Part shown: positions 43,203 through 52,462 of the stretch, one piece after another | How the letters are laid out: every line of letters starts with the position of its first letter | Numbering within the stretch: the stretch's first letter is position 1 | DNA from: CAWATZ01 sp963784995 | GTDB taxonomy: Bacteria; Planctomycetota; Planctomycetia; Gemmatales; Gemmataceae | Length of the DNA stretch: 64,000 nucleotides | Direction of reading: 5' to 3' | Assembly (NCBI GenBank): GCA_963784995.1 | Contig: CAWATZ010000004.1 | Location: 62,001-126,000 of the forward strand | Translations under genes and position numbers: made by a program | The notes under the pieces: model-generated | Told to the model about the DNA's origin: nothing | The model's database searches: none | What the model saw: only the letters and a program-made list of their open reading frames with translations

Positions 43203-43268
43203 GCCGTTGCGATACATTCAGGGTGGAGCTTCCGTTCGCGGGGAGGTAGCGACAGCTGCGGCGTTACG
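43203..43268 (+). repeat. 184-bp structured element, copy 1, 5' part (66 bp)
   Basis: Matches 55304-55369 with two differences. The element is cut here by the group II intron and continues at 45687-45804. Confidence 0.9.
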
Positions 43269-43778
43269 GTGCGCTGCGTGGCGGCGCGTCTCGATCCCCG
43301 TGTAACACGGGGAGGGTTGAGCGTGAGACCCTCGGGTCACTGGACTAACCTGAAGGCGAAAGTCGGAGGGGAAAGCAGCATGTCCAGAAAGGCAAGGTAC
43401 AACGGAACCTGCACAGTTGTACGCTGGTCAAGACCCGGAAGGTAAGGTGAAAGCTGGATTGCCTGAACCCCAGTGCCCGATCTGTAAACCGCACGGGTCG
43501 GATACGGCAGGGAGAAATCCGATGCTTCCTTGAGAACCGATAGGGCGTAACTGTCGGGAATACACGCTCCAGGAAGCAAGGCCACCTTTAGTGGTCATAA
43601 GGGCACGAAAAGGGCACCTAACCCTTCCTGAACGTCGGACGCGCAAGAAACGCAGGATCGCCTACAGGGCGAGAGCCCCAAGGCGACGGAGACTCCATAG
43701 TAGTCCGAGGACGGGAAAACCGTCCACATGGCGAAGGGAGTCAGGTGAGTCAGATGTACAAACGTGGAAGTATGCGAA

Positions 43779-45581
43779 ATGCAGAAAGCCGACACGTTAC
43801 TGAACATCTACCAGAAGAGAGGGTCCAAAGGACTCCCCCTGGAGCGTATCTACCGACAGCTGTTCAACCGCGAATTATACCTTCAAGGCTACGGCACAAT
43901 TTACCGTAACTTTGGGGCTATGACACGCGGGTCCACCACGGAAACAGTGGACGCTATGAGTTCCCAGAAGATTGATACCATCATTGGCCTTCTACGGATG
44001 GAAAGGTACAGATGGACACCTGTTCGCAGGACGTACATACCGAAGGCGAACGGAAAGACGCGACCACTTGGCATACCAACATGGGGGAATAAACTCCTCC
44101 AGGAAGTCATCCGGTCGCTGCTGGGACCATACTATGAACAGAAATTCAGTGGCCTTTCTCACGGTTTTCGACCAGACAGGGGATGCCATTCGGCACTTCG
44201 AGAGGTCAGAAAATGGAGGGGGACAGTCTGGTTCATCGAGGGCGACATCAAGGGATGCTTCGACAACATCGATCATACGATCTTGCTGGACATCCTAAAA
44301 CGTGACATCCACGATGGCAGATTGCTCAAGCTGGTCGATGGTCTGCTCAAGGCCGGGTACATGGAAGACTGGCGGTACTATGACACCCTGAGTGGAACTC
44401 CGCAAGGGGGAATCATTAGCCCACTGCTGGCTAACATCTACCTAAACGACCTGGACAAGTTCATCGAAGATACGCTAATCCCAGCGTATACGAAAGGCAG
44501 AAAGCGAAAAGAAAACCCGGAATACAGGCGGATCAACAACCGACTGGTCAAGGCCCGAAAGCGCGGAGACTCGGAAGAGATCAAGCGACTCGTGCAGGAA
44601 CAGCGGAAATGGACGACGTTGATCCCGACTGATCCAGATTTCCGACGCCTCCGCTATGTTCGCTACGCTGACGATTTCCTCTTGGGTTTCATAGGGCCAA
44701 AGGAGGAAGCTGAAGCCATTCGAGATCGGCTGAGTGAGTTCCTTGAGCAAAAACTCAGACTCACACTGTCGAAGGAGAAGACACTCATCACACATGCGAA
44801 TGATGAGAAGGCCAACTTCTTGGGTTATGAAATCAAGGTGATGAGGCAAGGAGACCTCATCTCAAAAAACGGGAAACGGGCTTCTAACTCTGGCATCGTG
44901 TTACTGATGCCGCAGAAGGTCGTCCGGAAATACCGCGATCTTTACAGCAGAGGCGGTAAAGTCTCTCACAGAAACGACTTAATCGACGAAACGGATTACA
45001 CGATCCTCCAGCGACATCAGTCAGTTCTGCGAGGACTGTACAACTTCTACTGCATGGCAACCAATGTCAGTCACTCTACAAGGATGGGAAGAATCCGGCA
45101 AATCCTGGAGATGTCCCTGACCAAAACACTTGCACGAAAGTTCAAGTGCAGGGTATCCGAAGTTTACCGGAGATACAGGGTGACTGCCCTTGAACGCAAG
45201 ATGCTACGGGTCGTCATTGAAAGACCCGACAAGGAACCACTGGTCGCCGTGTTTGGCGGTATTTCGTTTGAGAGGATACCACAAGGAATGGGGGTAGGGG
45301 ACTTCTGCCCAGATATGGCCTGGCATCAACCTGCCAACAGGCGATCTGAAGTCGTACAACGGTTGTTGGCCAGTAAATGCGAGCTATGCGGGAAAGAGGG
45401 ACCAGTCGAGGTCCACCATATCCGCAAACTCTCTGACATCGACCGCCCTGGAAGACGACCAAAAGAAGCCTGGGAACGATTGATGTCAGCTAGACGGCGG
45501 AAAACGCTAGTGGTCTGTACAGGAGAAGATGGATGCCACCATCGAATCCATATGGGCCTCTACGATGGACCATCACTATGA
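43779..45581 (+). CDS. ltrA: Group II intron-encoded reverse transcriptase/maturase with HNH domain
   Basis: About 600 residues (ATG 43779; a GTG lies 15 bases upstream). RT blocks: VRRTYIPKANGKTRPLGIPT, FSGLSHGFRPDRGCHSALRE, FIEGDIKGCFDNIDHTILLD, GTPQGGIISPLLANIYLNDL and the active site RYVRYADDFLLGF. Maturase domain X follows (YNFYCMATNVSHSTRMGRIR). The C-terminal HNH endonuclease is KCELCGKEGPVEVHHIRKLS with EDGCHHRIHMG. The protein splices the intron RNA and drives retrohoming. All domains are intact, so the intron may be active. Confidence 0.95.
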   Translation: MQKADTLLNIYQKRGSKGLPLERIYRQLFNRELYLQGYGTIYRNFGAMTRGSTTETVDAMSSQKIDTIIGLLRMERYRWTPVRRTYIPKANGKTRPLGIPTWGNKLLQEVIRSLLGPYYEQKFSGLSHGFRPDRGCHSALREVRKWRGTVWFIEGDIKGCFDNIDHTILLDILKRDIHDGRLLKLVDGLLKAGYMEDWRYYDTLSGTPQGGIISPLLANIYLNDLDKFIEDTLIPAYTKGRKRKENPEYRRINNRLVKARKRGDSEEIKRLVQEQRKWTTLIPTDPDFRRLRYVRYADDFLLGFIGPKEEAEAIRDRLSEFLEQKLRLTLSKEKTLITHANDEKANFLGYEIKVMRQGDLISKNGKRASNSGIVLLMPQKVVRKYRDLYSRGGKVSHRNDLIDETDYTILQRHQSVLRGLYNFYCMATNVSHSTRMGRIRQILEMSLTKTLARKFKCRVSEVYRRYRVTALERKMLRVVIERPDKEPLVAVFGGISFERIPQGMGVGDFCPDMAWHQPANRRSEVVQRLLASKCELCGKEGPVEVHHIRKLSDIDRPGRRPKEAWERLMSARRRKTLVVCTGEDGCHHRIHMGLYDGPSL

Positions 45582-45595
45582 AAAGACTCACTGGA

Positions 45596-45632
45596 GAGCC
45601 GGATGCCTCGAAAGTGTGCAAGTCCGGTTCGG
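45596..45632 (+). ncRNA. Group II intron domain V
   Basis: GAGCCGGATGCCTCGAAAG then a short loop-closing half TGTGCAAGTCCGGTTC: the catalytic AGC..., GAAA tetraloop and two-base bulge pattern of domain V. Confidence 0.85.
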
Positions 45633-45686
45633 AGGGGGACGGTTGGAGAAGTACCAGCAAGGCAACTCGCTGGCCGTCCACCCTAC

Positions 45687-45804
45687 CCGTGGATGGGTTG
45701 AGTCGATACTTCACATACAGAGCCCCGGATCTTTCGCTACAGGTGCGGACCCGGGGCCCCTGCTCCCACGGGAGGTGAGTAACTCACGCGGACGGAAGTT
45801 CCTT
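45687..45804 (+). repeat. 184-bp structured element, copy 1, 3' part (118 bp)
   Basis: Starts CCGTGGATGGGTTGAG and ends GACGGAAGTTCCTT; aligns with 55370-55487. It contains a stem GCCCCGG (45722-45728)/CCGGGGC (45751-45757) around TTTCGCTACAGGTGCGG. The 384 bp from 45805 to the next gene hold nothing recognised. Confidence 0.9.
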
Positions 45805-46188
45805 CTGCTGCCGAATGCTCTTCCCCAATCCAATGCTGGCTGGTTCTCAGGGAGGGATCAATGCATTGCGTTGCCCCCCACAACCCCCGGCAACGCAACG
45901 CTCCCATCGAGGAGTCCCCTCCCGACGAGCGTATCCATTCCGCAACAGACCTGGGGGCATGAGCTTACGACAAGCACTGAGCAACCGGCCAGCTGGTTGG
46001 GGCACGGTTTCGTTGCCGAGGGTTGTGTCCCGTTGCTGACCAGTCGATCGGGTCGAGCGGCCTGGAAAAAAACCTGGCCCTCTCGACCTCCTCCGGGGTA
46101 CGTGTTCACGGGCCGATGGTGACATCCGTTCAGACAAGAGCAAGCAGCACTGAGCGGGAAAGGCTAAGAGCGAAGGGCGGGCGAGGTC

Positions 46189-46629
46189 ATGAGCCACTTC
46201 CAACGAGAGATGGCGGTTTTCCTTGTCAGCCAGCTGCTCGGAACCTGCCTGGGGGTGATCGCGACGCGACGCATTCGGACGCCGGGCTGGGCCATCTTTG
46301 TCGCGATGCTGACGTCGTACGTAGCGGCGACTGTTGTCCTGGTGGCCATCGTGGCAGTTTTCATTCAACCGGGGATCGGATTGGTAGGCATTCACTACGA
46401 TAATGTCATCGTCTTCTCAGTGCCGGCTCCGCTCCTAGCTGGCACGGTGGCGGCCATCGCATGCCATGGCCGGCGGCGCAGACTCCTGCAAGAGCAAGGC
46501 AGATGCCTGAGCCCAGAAGTAGAGGCCGTCGTGCGGCGGCGGTTCTACCCAGTCCCGAAGCCCCAGGCGGACCCCAGAGCCATCAGACCGCCAGAGGATC
46601 ACACCATCGACGGGGCAACGGAGAGGTGA
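46189..46629 (+). CDS. Small integral membrane protein
   Basis: 146 residues from ATG 46189. Three hydrophobic helices: VFLVSQLLGTCLGVIATRRI, WAIFVAMLTSYVAATVVLVA with IVAVFIQPG, and VPAPLLAGTVAAIA. Then a basic hydrophilic tail, RRRRLLQEQGRCLSPEVEAV. No family recognised. Confidence 0.6.
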   Translation: MSHFQREMAVFLVSQLLGTCLGVIATRRIRTPGWAIFVAMLTSYVAATVVLVAIVAVFIQPGIGLVGIHYDNVIVFSVPAPLLAGTVAAIACHGRRRRLLQEQGRCLSPEVEAVVRRRFYPVPKPQADPRAIRPPEDHTIDGATER

Positions 46630-47030
46630 GCCCGGGTTCTGTGAACTGCCGAAACGCGATTGCGGGGATGCGTCTGCACCTTCACCCGCAGGTATTCCGC
46701 TTGTCCTTTGCACTGGCGGCCGATCTCTCGAGCAAGGTCGTGCGAGCCACCAAGAACCAGACGCTTACGGCCTGGCCGCAAGCAACAGGCTCACCTGCTT
46801 CTTTTTGTTCATTCCCTCACCACGGACGGAGAGGGGAATCAAGTCCCCTGCGTGATTCTTCCCTGGCCGGCGACATAAACGTCGAGCCGAAGTTTCCGCG
46901 ACAACCACAGGGAACGCGCGGCGGTAATCCACCCCGTTCCGCGACTTTACTGGTAGTCGCCCATACGCGCGTGGGGAGGGGCCTGCGTGGCCTCATTCCA
47001 CCCGCGGGTTGAGGCCCAGGAGGATATCGC
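46630..47030. other. Intergenic, nothing recognised
   Basis: 401 bp with no convincing frame or RNA. The last 20 bases carry the ribosome site (AGGAGG) of the following gene. Confidence 0.4.
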
Positions 47031-48482
47031 ATGCTGCGCCGTTACACGGTTGGAATCGGAATCTTCGTCCTGTCCGCCCTCGCTGGCTCCGCCGCGGAGC
47101 CAGTGGGCTGGAGGAACGACGGGACGGGGCGGTTCCCATCAGCGACCCCGCCGACGGAGTGGTCGCGGGAGAAGAACGTGACCTGGAAAGTGGCGCTGCC
47201 CGGCCCGAGCTACGGGGCGCCCATCGTGGTCGGGGAAAACCTTTTCGTCGTTTCCGACCCTGGCGACCTGCTCTGCGTCCGCCGCTCCGACGGCAAGATC
47301 CTCTGGCAGAAGTCGCTTGCCGACGTCCAGTCCCAGGGGGGCTCCCGTGGGGGCCGCCGCGGCTTCGGTCCAGGCGGCTTCGGCAGGCCGGGCGGCACCT
47401 CTCAACCCGGGCAGATCATGCCAGCGGGCACCCAGGAACGGTTGCAGTTGACCGAGGAGCAGAAAAAGCAGCTGGCAGAGTTGCAGAAGGAGATCGATGG
47501 GAAACTCGGCAGTATTCTGACCGATGAGCAGAAAAAGCAGCTCAAGGACATGCAGCAGGGCGGCGGCCGCGGGGGTTTTGGTGGTCCAGGCGGCCGCGGT
47601 CCAGGCGGCTTCGGCGGGGGGATGGGCGGCACGACGGCCGGCAACAGCGCCGCCACGCCCGTCAGCGACGGCAAGCACGTGGCAGCCGTCTTCGGCAATG
47701 GGGTGGTCGCCGTCTACACGCCCGAAGGGAAACGGCTCTGGGCGCGCTTCGTCGAGCCCTCGGGGATCGAAAAGGGCAACAGCGCCTCGCCGCTGCTGTT
47801 CGGTGACAAGTTGATCGTCCACCTCAGGGACCTCGTGGCCCTGGACGTGACCTCGGGCAAAGAGGTCTGGCGCGTCGCGGTGCCCTCCACCCACGCCAGC
47901 CTCGTTGCCGCTCAGCTCGGCAAGGAAGGGATCATCGTCTGTCCCGCCGGCGCCCTCGTCCGCGCTCGCGACGGCAAGGTGCTGGTCCAGGGCAAGTTCC
48001 ATGCCTCCGAAGGCTCGCCCGTCGTTTCCGGCGACATCCTCTGCGTCCCGGACCGCAACGGCCTGACGGCGCACAAGATGACTTTGAGCGAGGACGGTCA
48101 GGTGACGCTCACCTCGCTGTGGACGGCCGGAGGCGGCGGCAAGCGCTACCCCTCCCCCCTGGCCCACGACGGCCTGCTCTACAACGTCAACAACGGCGGC
48201 ATCCTCGAAGTGCTCGACCTGAAAACCGGCGAGCGCGTCTACCGTGAGCGTCTGCCCCTGGGCGAGGTGTACGGCAGCGTGGCCCTGGCGGGCAAGCTGA
48301 TCTACGTCTTCGACACACGGGGTAAGGCCGTTGTCTTCAAGCCCGGCCAAACGTTCGAGCGCGTGGCCGTCAACCAGGGCGAAGGGACGGGGTCCTGCCC
48401 CGTGTTCGCGGGAAACCAGATCTACGTGCGCAGCCAGCAGGCCCTCAGTTGCGTGAGCGCCAAGGCGTTGGACGGGAAGTAA
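47031..48482 (+). CDS. Exported PQQ-type beta-propeller protein
   Basis: 483 residues from ATG 47031 with AGGAGG upstream. Signal peptide MLRRYTVGIGIFVLSALAGS (cleavage near AAEP). BamB/quinoprotein-like blades: GAPIVVGENLFVVSDPGDLL, RSDGKILWQKSLADV, DLVALDVTSGKEVWRVAVPS, GGILEVLDLKTGERVYRERL. Between blades 1 and 2 there is a Gly/Arg-rich insertion carrying a duplicated LTEEQKKQLAELQ / LTDEQKKQLKDMQ helix, like the LTxxQ motif of Spy-type periplasmic proteins. Likely periplasmic; no evidence that it binds PQQ. Confidence 0.82.
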   Translation: MLRRYTVGIGIFVLSALAGSAAEPVGWRNDGTGRFPSATPPTEWSREKNVTWKVALPGPSYGAPIVVGENLFVVSDPGDLLCVRRSDGKILWQKSLADVQSQGGSRGGRRGFGPGGFGRPGGTSQPGQIMPAGTQERLQLTEEQKKQLAELQKEIDGKLGSILTDEQKKQLKDMQQGGGRGGFGGPGGRGPGGFGGGMGGTTAGNSAATPVSDGKHVAAVFGNGVVAVYTPEGKRLWARFVEPSGIEKGNSASPLLFGDKLIVHLRDLVALDVTSGKEVWRVAVPSTHASLVAAQLGKEGIIVCPAGALVRARDGKVLVQGKFHASEGSPVVSGDILCVPDRNGLTAHKMTLSEDGQVTLTSLWTAGGGGKRYPSPLAHDGLLYNVNNGGILEVLDLKTGERVYRERLPLGEVYGSVALAGKLIYVFDTRGKAVVFKPGQTFERVAVNQGEGTGSCPVFAGNQIYVRSQQALSCVSAKALDGK

Positions 48483-48550
48483 AGCGCCGCTCGTGACGGC
48501 CGATTGCCTTTGGCCGCCACGAGCGATTCGCGTCACGTCGATGGAAGCAG

Positions 48551-48922
48551 TCAGCGGACCAGCCTGCCGTGGGTCAGCCGAAACTCCGTGAAGCCCGGCG
48601 AGCTTTTCGTTTTGGGATGCCGGATCACCTTCAGCACGGCTTCGACCACAACTCGTTTGGGCACTGCGTCTGGCCTGTCCGGGTAGAAGTACAGTGTCAG
48701 GTAAGCATCACCTACCAGACCAAGGCATTCACACGTGATGAAGCCGTCCTCCTCGCCGATGGAGCAGGGTTGGACAAAGAACCGGGCGCGCCTGCCTTCG
48801 AGCTGCTCGGCCTGGGTGGAAGTCAGTTCGGCCAGGACACGTACCTGCTCCGTCGCCGTCCTCTCGCAGGTCCGGGGATGGTCACCGGGGATGACGGCGA
48901 TCAGCAGCAGCGTGGGCAGCAT
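48551..48922 (-). CDS. Small secreted protein
   Basis: 123 residues from ATG 48922 with GGAG upstream. A short hydrophobic N-terminus, MLPTLLLIAVIPG, acts as a signal. Then EQVRVLAELTSTQAEQLEGR, DGFITCECLGLVGDAYLTLY, VVVEAVLKVIRHPKTKSSPG. A beta-rich OB-like pattern is possible. No family recognised. Confidence 0.6.
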   Translation of the reverse strand: MLPTLLLIAVIPGDHPRTCERTATEQVRVLAELTSTQAEQLEGRRARFFVQPCSIGEEDGFITCECLGLVGDAYLTLYFYPDRPDAVPKRVVVEAVLKVIRHPKTKSSPGFTEFRLTHGRLVR

Positions 48923-48966
48923 CGTCAGGGGCTCCTGGTGGTGAAAGTGAGCGGCCGGCCGCCGAG

Positions 48967-49272
48967 CTACTGACCTCCGGTCGCATAGGTGGCCCCGGAC
49001 CGGACCTCTCTGGTACGGGGCCACGAGCTGACTGTCCGGCACTTCTTCCTTCCGCGGCGTAACGCCGCAGCATCGCCACCTCCGGACAGCCGGCCGCTCT
49101 CCAGGATGGTGTAGCCCCAACACCCCAGAGGGGCAAGAAAGGCCCCGAGCGCCACGAAGCGACTGACGATGGGCGTTTCGTGGGCCGGACAAATCGACCG
49201 AGGTGTGTCGGACCTCCGCGCGCAAAGCGGGGCCACGCGGTGCAGTCCGGTAGAGGTGGGTTTGCTGCTCAT
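48967..49272 (-). CDS. Possible small membrane protein
   Basis: 101 residues from ATG 49272. One hydrophobic helix, RFVALGAFLAPLGCWGYTIL, and otherwise low-complexity charged ends. The ribosome site is weak. It may be spurious, but nothing else fits this interval. Confidence 0.3.
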   Translation of the reverse strand: MSSKPTSTGLHRVAPLCARRSDTPRSICPAHETPIVSRFVALGAFLAPLGCWGYTILESGRLSGGGDAAALRRGRKKCRTVSSWPRTREVRSGATYATGGQ

Positions 49273-49290
49273 TCCAACTATTGATTTATG

Positions 49291-50643
49291 TTACTTCCCT
49301 GAGGTCAACAAAACATTCTTCAATTTGAATGGCACCGTGTAAGTCGCTAGCTTTTGGCCAGAGAGCTGCAAGCTCGCCGGCTCCGCCGAAGGCGAATAAA
49401 CCAGCGTGGCCTGGTGCTCAAAGTCGCCGGGCAATACGTGCGTGAGCGGGGTGCCGTTGATGATTTGGTTGGAGCAGCAGAGATTGTTGTTCAGGGCGGT
49501 GGTCTTGAGATTGGCCACGCGCGGCTGATAGACTTTGCCAGCGGTATCAACGAGCCTGGGCATGGTCGGCGCGGGCCGGCCGCCGCCGCCGGGCAGCTCG
49601 CTCAGCGGCACGCCATCGACCAGGACCTTCGTTTTGCCGAAAAGCAAGCCGAACGGGAAATCGCCCACGTAGGGGCCCTGCGGCGCCGTCAGCGTCACCT
49701 TGATCTTGACCCGGCCGTCGTCGGTTTTTTCAAAATCATCAATCGCCAGCTTGTAGCCCTCGGCCGACTGTGTTTGCCCGACCGCCCTGGCGAGGTCCTT
49801 GAAGGTGATTACCACCTCCGGTTTGGCCAGCGACTGAAGCTGCACCTTGCCCGAGATTTCCTTGAGCATCTTCACCGGCTTGTCCCCGGTCTTGAAGCGG
49901 ACCGGCACGCTCCGCCGCAGCGGGGTTTCATTGACGACCGGATCGAGATCGTGTCCGATGAGCTCGAACAGCTCCCCGGCTTGCCTGGTTTGGCGCGGCA
50001 GGCCTCTCGGCCTGGCCGGTTTCGGCGGCCTGGGCGCCACGTCCTCGACCGGGGTGAGAATCCGGTCCTGATCGTCCACAGCCTTGTCCACCGAGATGGG
50101 TCCGACAATTCCGAAAGGACGCAGACGCGCTTCGCCGGTCACGTCGAGGATGAACAGCGACTCGCCGGCCGGCACGTCTTTCGTGGGTTGCATGGCGCGG
50201 ATTCGGACGGACCCGGCGAAATGCAGCGGCGATTCCGGCGGGATCTTGTCGCTCAGAACAATGGTTCGCTGGGCGGCCTTGTCGTTCACTTGCTCGCACA
50301 GGCCCGCTTTCCGGCAGAGCCTATGCACCGCTTCCCAAAAGGTAACTTCGCCGGTATCCAGCGTCACTCGGCGTTTGTCGATCCACTTACCATCGCCGGC
50401 AAAGCTGAATGTGCAGTTGCTCTTTTTGGCCAGATCGGCGAAGGCCGTGCGGACCGGGACGTCTTTCCAGTCGAAACGGACGCGCGTGGGCGTCAGCATG
50501 TCGTCGGTCAGGGCCTTTTGGTCCACCTTCTTGTCGATGCTGTGTTTGCCCGCGTCCTTCTTTTCTTGAGTCCAGCCTGGCTGGAATGATGTGCCGCACC
50601 AGAACAGGGAAAGGAGCAACGGCATCCATCTGCGAGTGATCAC
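49291..50643 (-). CDS. Secreted hypothetical protein, secretin/STN-like N-terminus
   Basis: 450 residues from ATG 50643. Signal peptide MITRRWMPLLLSLFWCGTSF. Residues 45-115 (VRFDWKDVPVRTAFADLAKK, GEVTFWEAVHRLCRKAG) look like the STN/secretin-type short repeat that begins many planctomycete exported proteins. The rest is beta-rich, with a Pro-rich linker and GPYVGDFPFGLLFGKTKVLV. The frame is intact. Function unknown. Confidence 0.7.
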   Translation of the reverse strand: MITRRWMPLLLSLFWCGTSFQPGWTQEKKDAGKHSIDKKVDQKALTDDMLTPTRVRFDWKDVPVRTAFADLAKKSNCTFSFAGDGKWIDKRRVTLDTGEVTFWEAVHRLCRKAGLCEQVNDKAAQRTIVLSDKIPPESPLHFAGSVRIRAMQPTKDVPAGESLFILDVTGEARLRPFGIVGPISVDKAVDDQDRILTPVEDVAPRPPKPARPRGLPRQTRQAGELFELIGHDLDPVVNETPLRRSVPVRFKTGDKPVKMLKEISGKVQLQSLAKPEVVITFKDLARAVGQTQSAEGYKLAIDDFEKTDDGRVKIKVTLTAPQGPYVGDFPFGLLFGKTKVLVDGVPLSELPGGGGRPAPTMPRLVDTAGKVYQPRVANLKTTALNNNLCCSNQIINGTPLTHVLPGDFEHQATLVYSPSAEPASLQLSGQKLATYTVPFKLKNVLLTSGK

Positions 50644-50711
50644 GTGAAACTCCTGCCAAAGTGAGGACTACGTACCTGGTCGCTCTTGCTGGCGCGGTGC
50701 GCTCTGGCGTG

Positions 50712-52323
50712 TTACTTGGCCTTCTCTTTCAGCCGATCCAGGGCCGCCTTGGCCGTCGTGGTCAGCCAGGCCCCGTCGGCCCCTTCGCTCAGGCTCTTGA
50801 GCAGAGCACGGGCTTCGGGAGCGGCCATGCTCTCGAGCAGATCGATGGCCCGCCGCTGCGTGACCATGAAGGACGGCAGCTTTTCCTCCTTCATGTTGTC
50901 CATCACGAAGCTCAAGCGGTTGCGCCGCTCGCCCGGCTGGGCTTCGCTCAGCTTCTTTTTCAGCAGCGGCGCGAACTGGTGGGCCAGGCCTTGCACCTTT
51001 TCCATCGCCTCGTCGCGGGTCAGGAAGGAGTCGTCGTCAAAGGTGACGATCCATTTTTCCATTTGCGTCTGGGCTTCCTTGCTGACCGGCGCGATGTTCT
51101 TCGCCACCAGAGCAACGGCCTGCCTGGGGGCGGCGCGATAGGCCTTGAGCACGACTTGCAGACGCAGATCGTTGTCGGTGTTCATGTCGGCCCACAGTAT
51201 TTTCAAGAGGGCCGTCGTCGATGTTGGCGGCGGCGGGCCGGAAAGCCCTGGCCGGAACGCGGAACAAGAAGACAGACCCCTGGCCATTGGGGCCGGTACT
51301 CGCCTCCCCGTCCATCGTGGATTCGGCGATCACGGCCACGGTTTTGAAGTCGGGGCTGAAGCAGGCGAACCCGGCCTGGCGAGTGTTCAGGTTGAAGCTG
51401 CAAACGATCTTCTCGGCCACCAAATTGTACAAGGAGGCGCCGTTGCCGTTGGCGGCCAGCACGGAGGAGCTGTCGGGCGAAAAGGTGCGGATGGCGAAGC
51501 TCTCACCCAGCGAACAGAGTTGCTTGCCGGTTTCGACGTTCCAAACCCTGGCGTCGGTGCAGTGGCCGCCGGTGACCAGGAATTTGCCGTCGGGAGAGAA
51601 TTTGACAAAGGCGAACGCGCCGGGCAGCTTGCCGTCGCCAGCGCTGACCTGCTTGACCATCCGGCCGGTCCTGGAGTCCCAGATGCGGAGGCCGCGCCGC
51701 TCGCTGGAGACAGTGGCGATGAACTTGCCGTCGGCGGAAAAATCGACGCCACGGCAATCCTCAGGCTCGGCCAGTTCCAGCAGCAGCTTGCCGGTGTCCG
51801 CCTCGAAGACGTCGACCCCTTTGAAAAACCCCTGGGCGTGGGTGGCCATGCGTTTGCCGTCGGCGGAAAAGCCCAGGAAGTGTCCGCCCGGCCGTGGCTG
51901 GCGGAATTCGTGCGTCTGCTTGCCGGTTTTCACGTCGAAGATGCGCATCTTGCTATCCTGGTAGCCGCACGTGATCAGCGTTTTGGCGTCCGAGGCGAAG
52001 ACCATGTTACAGGAGTAGCTTTTTTGGGGCAGCTGCAGGCGCACCATCTCCTTGCCATCTTCGGCATTCCAGATCAGGATCGCGCTGCCCGCTCCCGAGG
52101 CGATCATCTTGCCGTCCTGCGAAAAGACCAGGCTGCCGGGGTAGCCGCCCCTGGGAGCACGCAATTCGAGAAATGGCAACGCCTCCTCGGCCTTGTCAGC
52201 CTTTTCGGGCCCCTTCTGGCCGTCCCCTTTTTCCGCCGGAAACGGCTTGGTTTGCGGCCAGCCTGGGGAAGCAGTACACAAGGTGAGAATGGCCAACAGC
52301 AGCGCAAAACGCAAACGGGCCAT
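50712..52323 (-). CDS. Exported WD40 protein with helical C-terminal domain, one frameshift
   Basis: ATG 52323 with GGGAGGAA upstream. Signal peptide MARLRFALLLAILTLCTASP. Seven or so WD40-like blades (SLVFSQDGKMIASGAGSAIL, VKFSPDGKFLVTGGHCTDAR). After a shift near 51205 the helical domain follows: MNTDNDLRLQVVLKAYRAAP, RQAVALVAKNIAPVSKEAQT, ending AALDRLKEKAK. That domain (armadillo-like, scoring the number of elements lost per blade) is common in planctomycete WD40 proteins. It is a paralogue of the next gene. Confidence 0.78.
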
Positions 52324-52363
52324 AATTTCCTCCCTGGATGAAAGGATTCTCGAACTGTTCGCT

Positions 52364-52396
52364 GTTAGTTTTCCCTCGCTGGCGCGTCGGGCTAAC
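52364..52396. repeat. Half of a family A palindrome
   Basis: GTTAG TTTT then CCCTCGCTGGCGCGTCGGGC and TAAC: only the right arm is left. Intergenic, between the two WD40 paralogues. Confidence 0.75.
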
Positions 52397-52462
52397 ATTT
52401 GGCGATCTCGAACTATTTCAATTTCTTGCCGAGGCGGGCAACGGCCGCTCGGGCCTCGATGG

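Larger units (their letters stand above)
43269..45686 (+). mobile_element. Group II intron, 2,418 bp
   Basis: The boundaries come from comparison with the uninterrupted copy at 55304-55487. The 5' end GTGCG fits the GUGYG consensus and the 3' end ...CCACCCTAC fits the AY ending. It contains a ribozyme 5' part (43269 to about 43760), the maturase/reverse transcriptase gene in domain IV, and domain V at about 45596. The GC content is lower than the surroundings. The host site is the dispersed 184-bp element. Confidence 0.9.
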
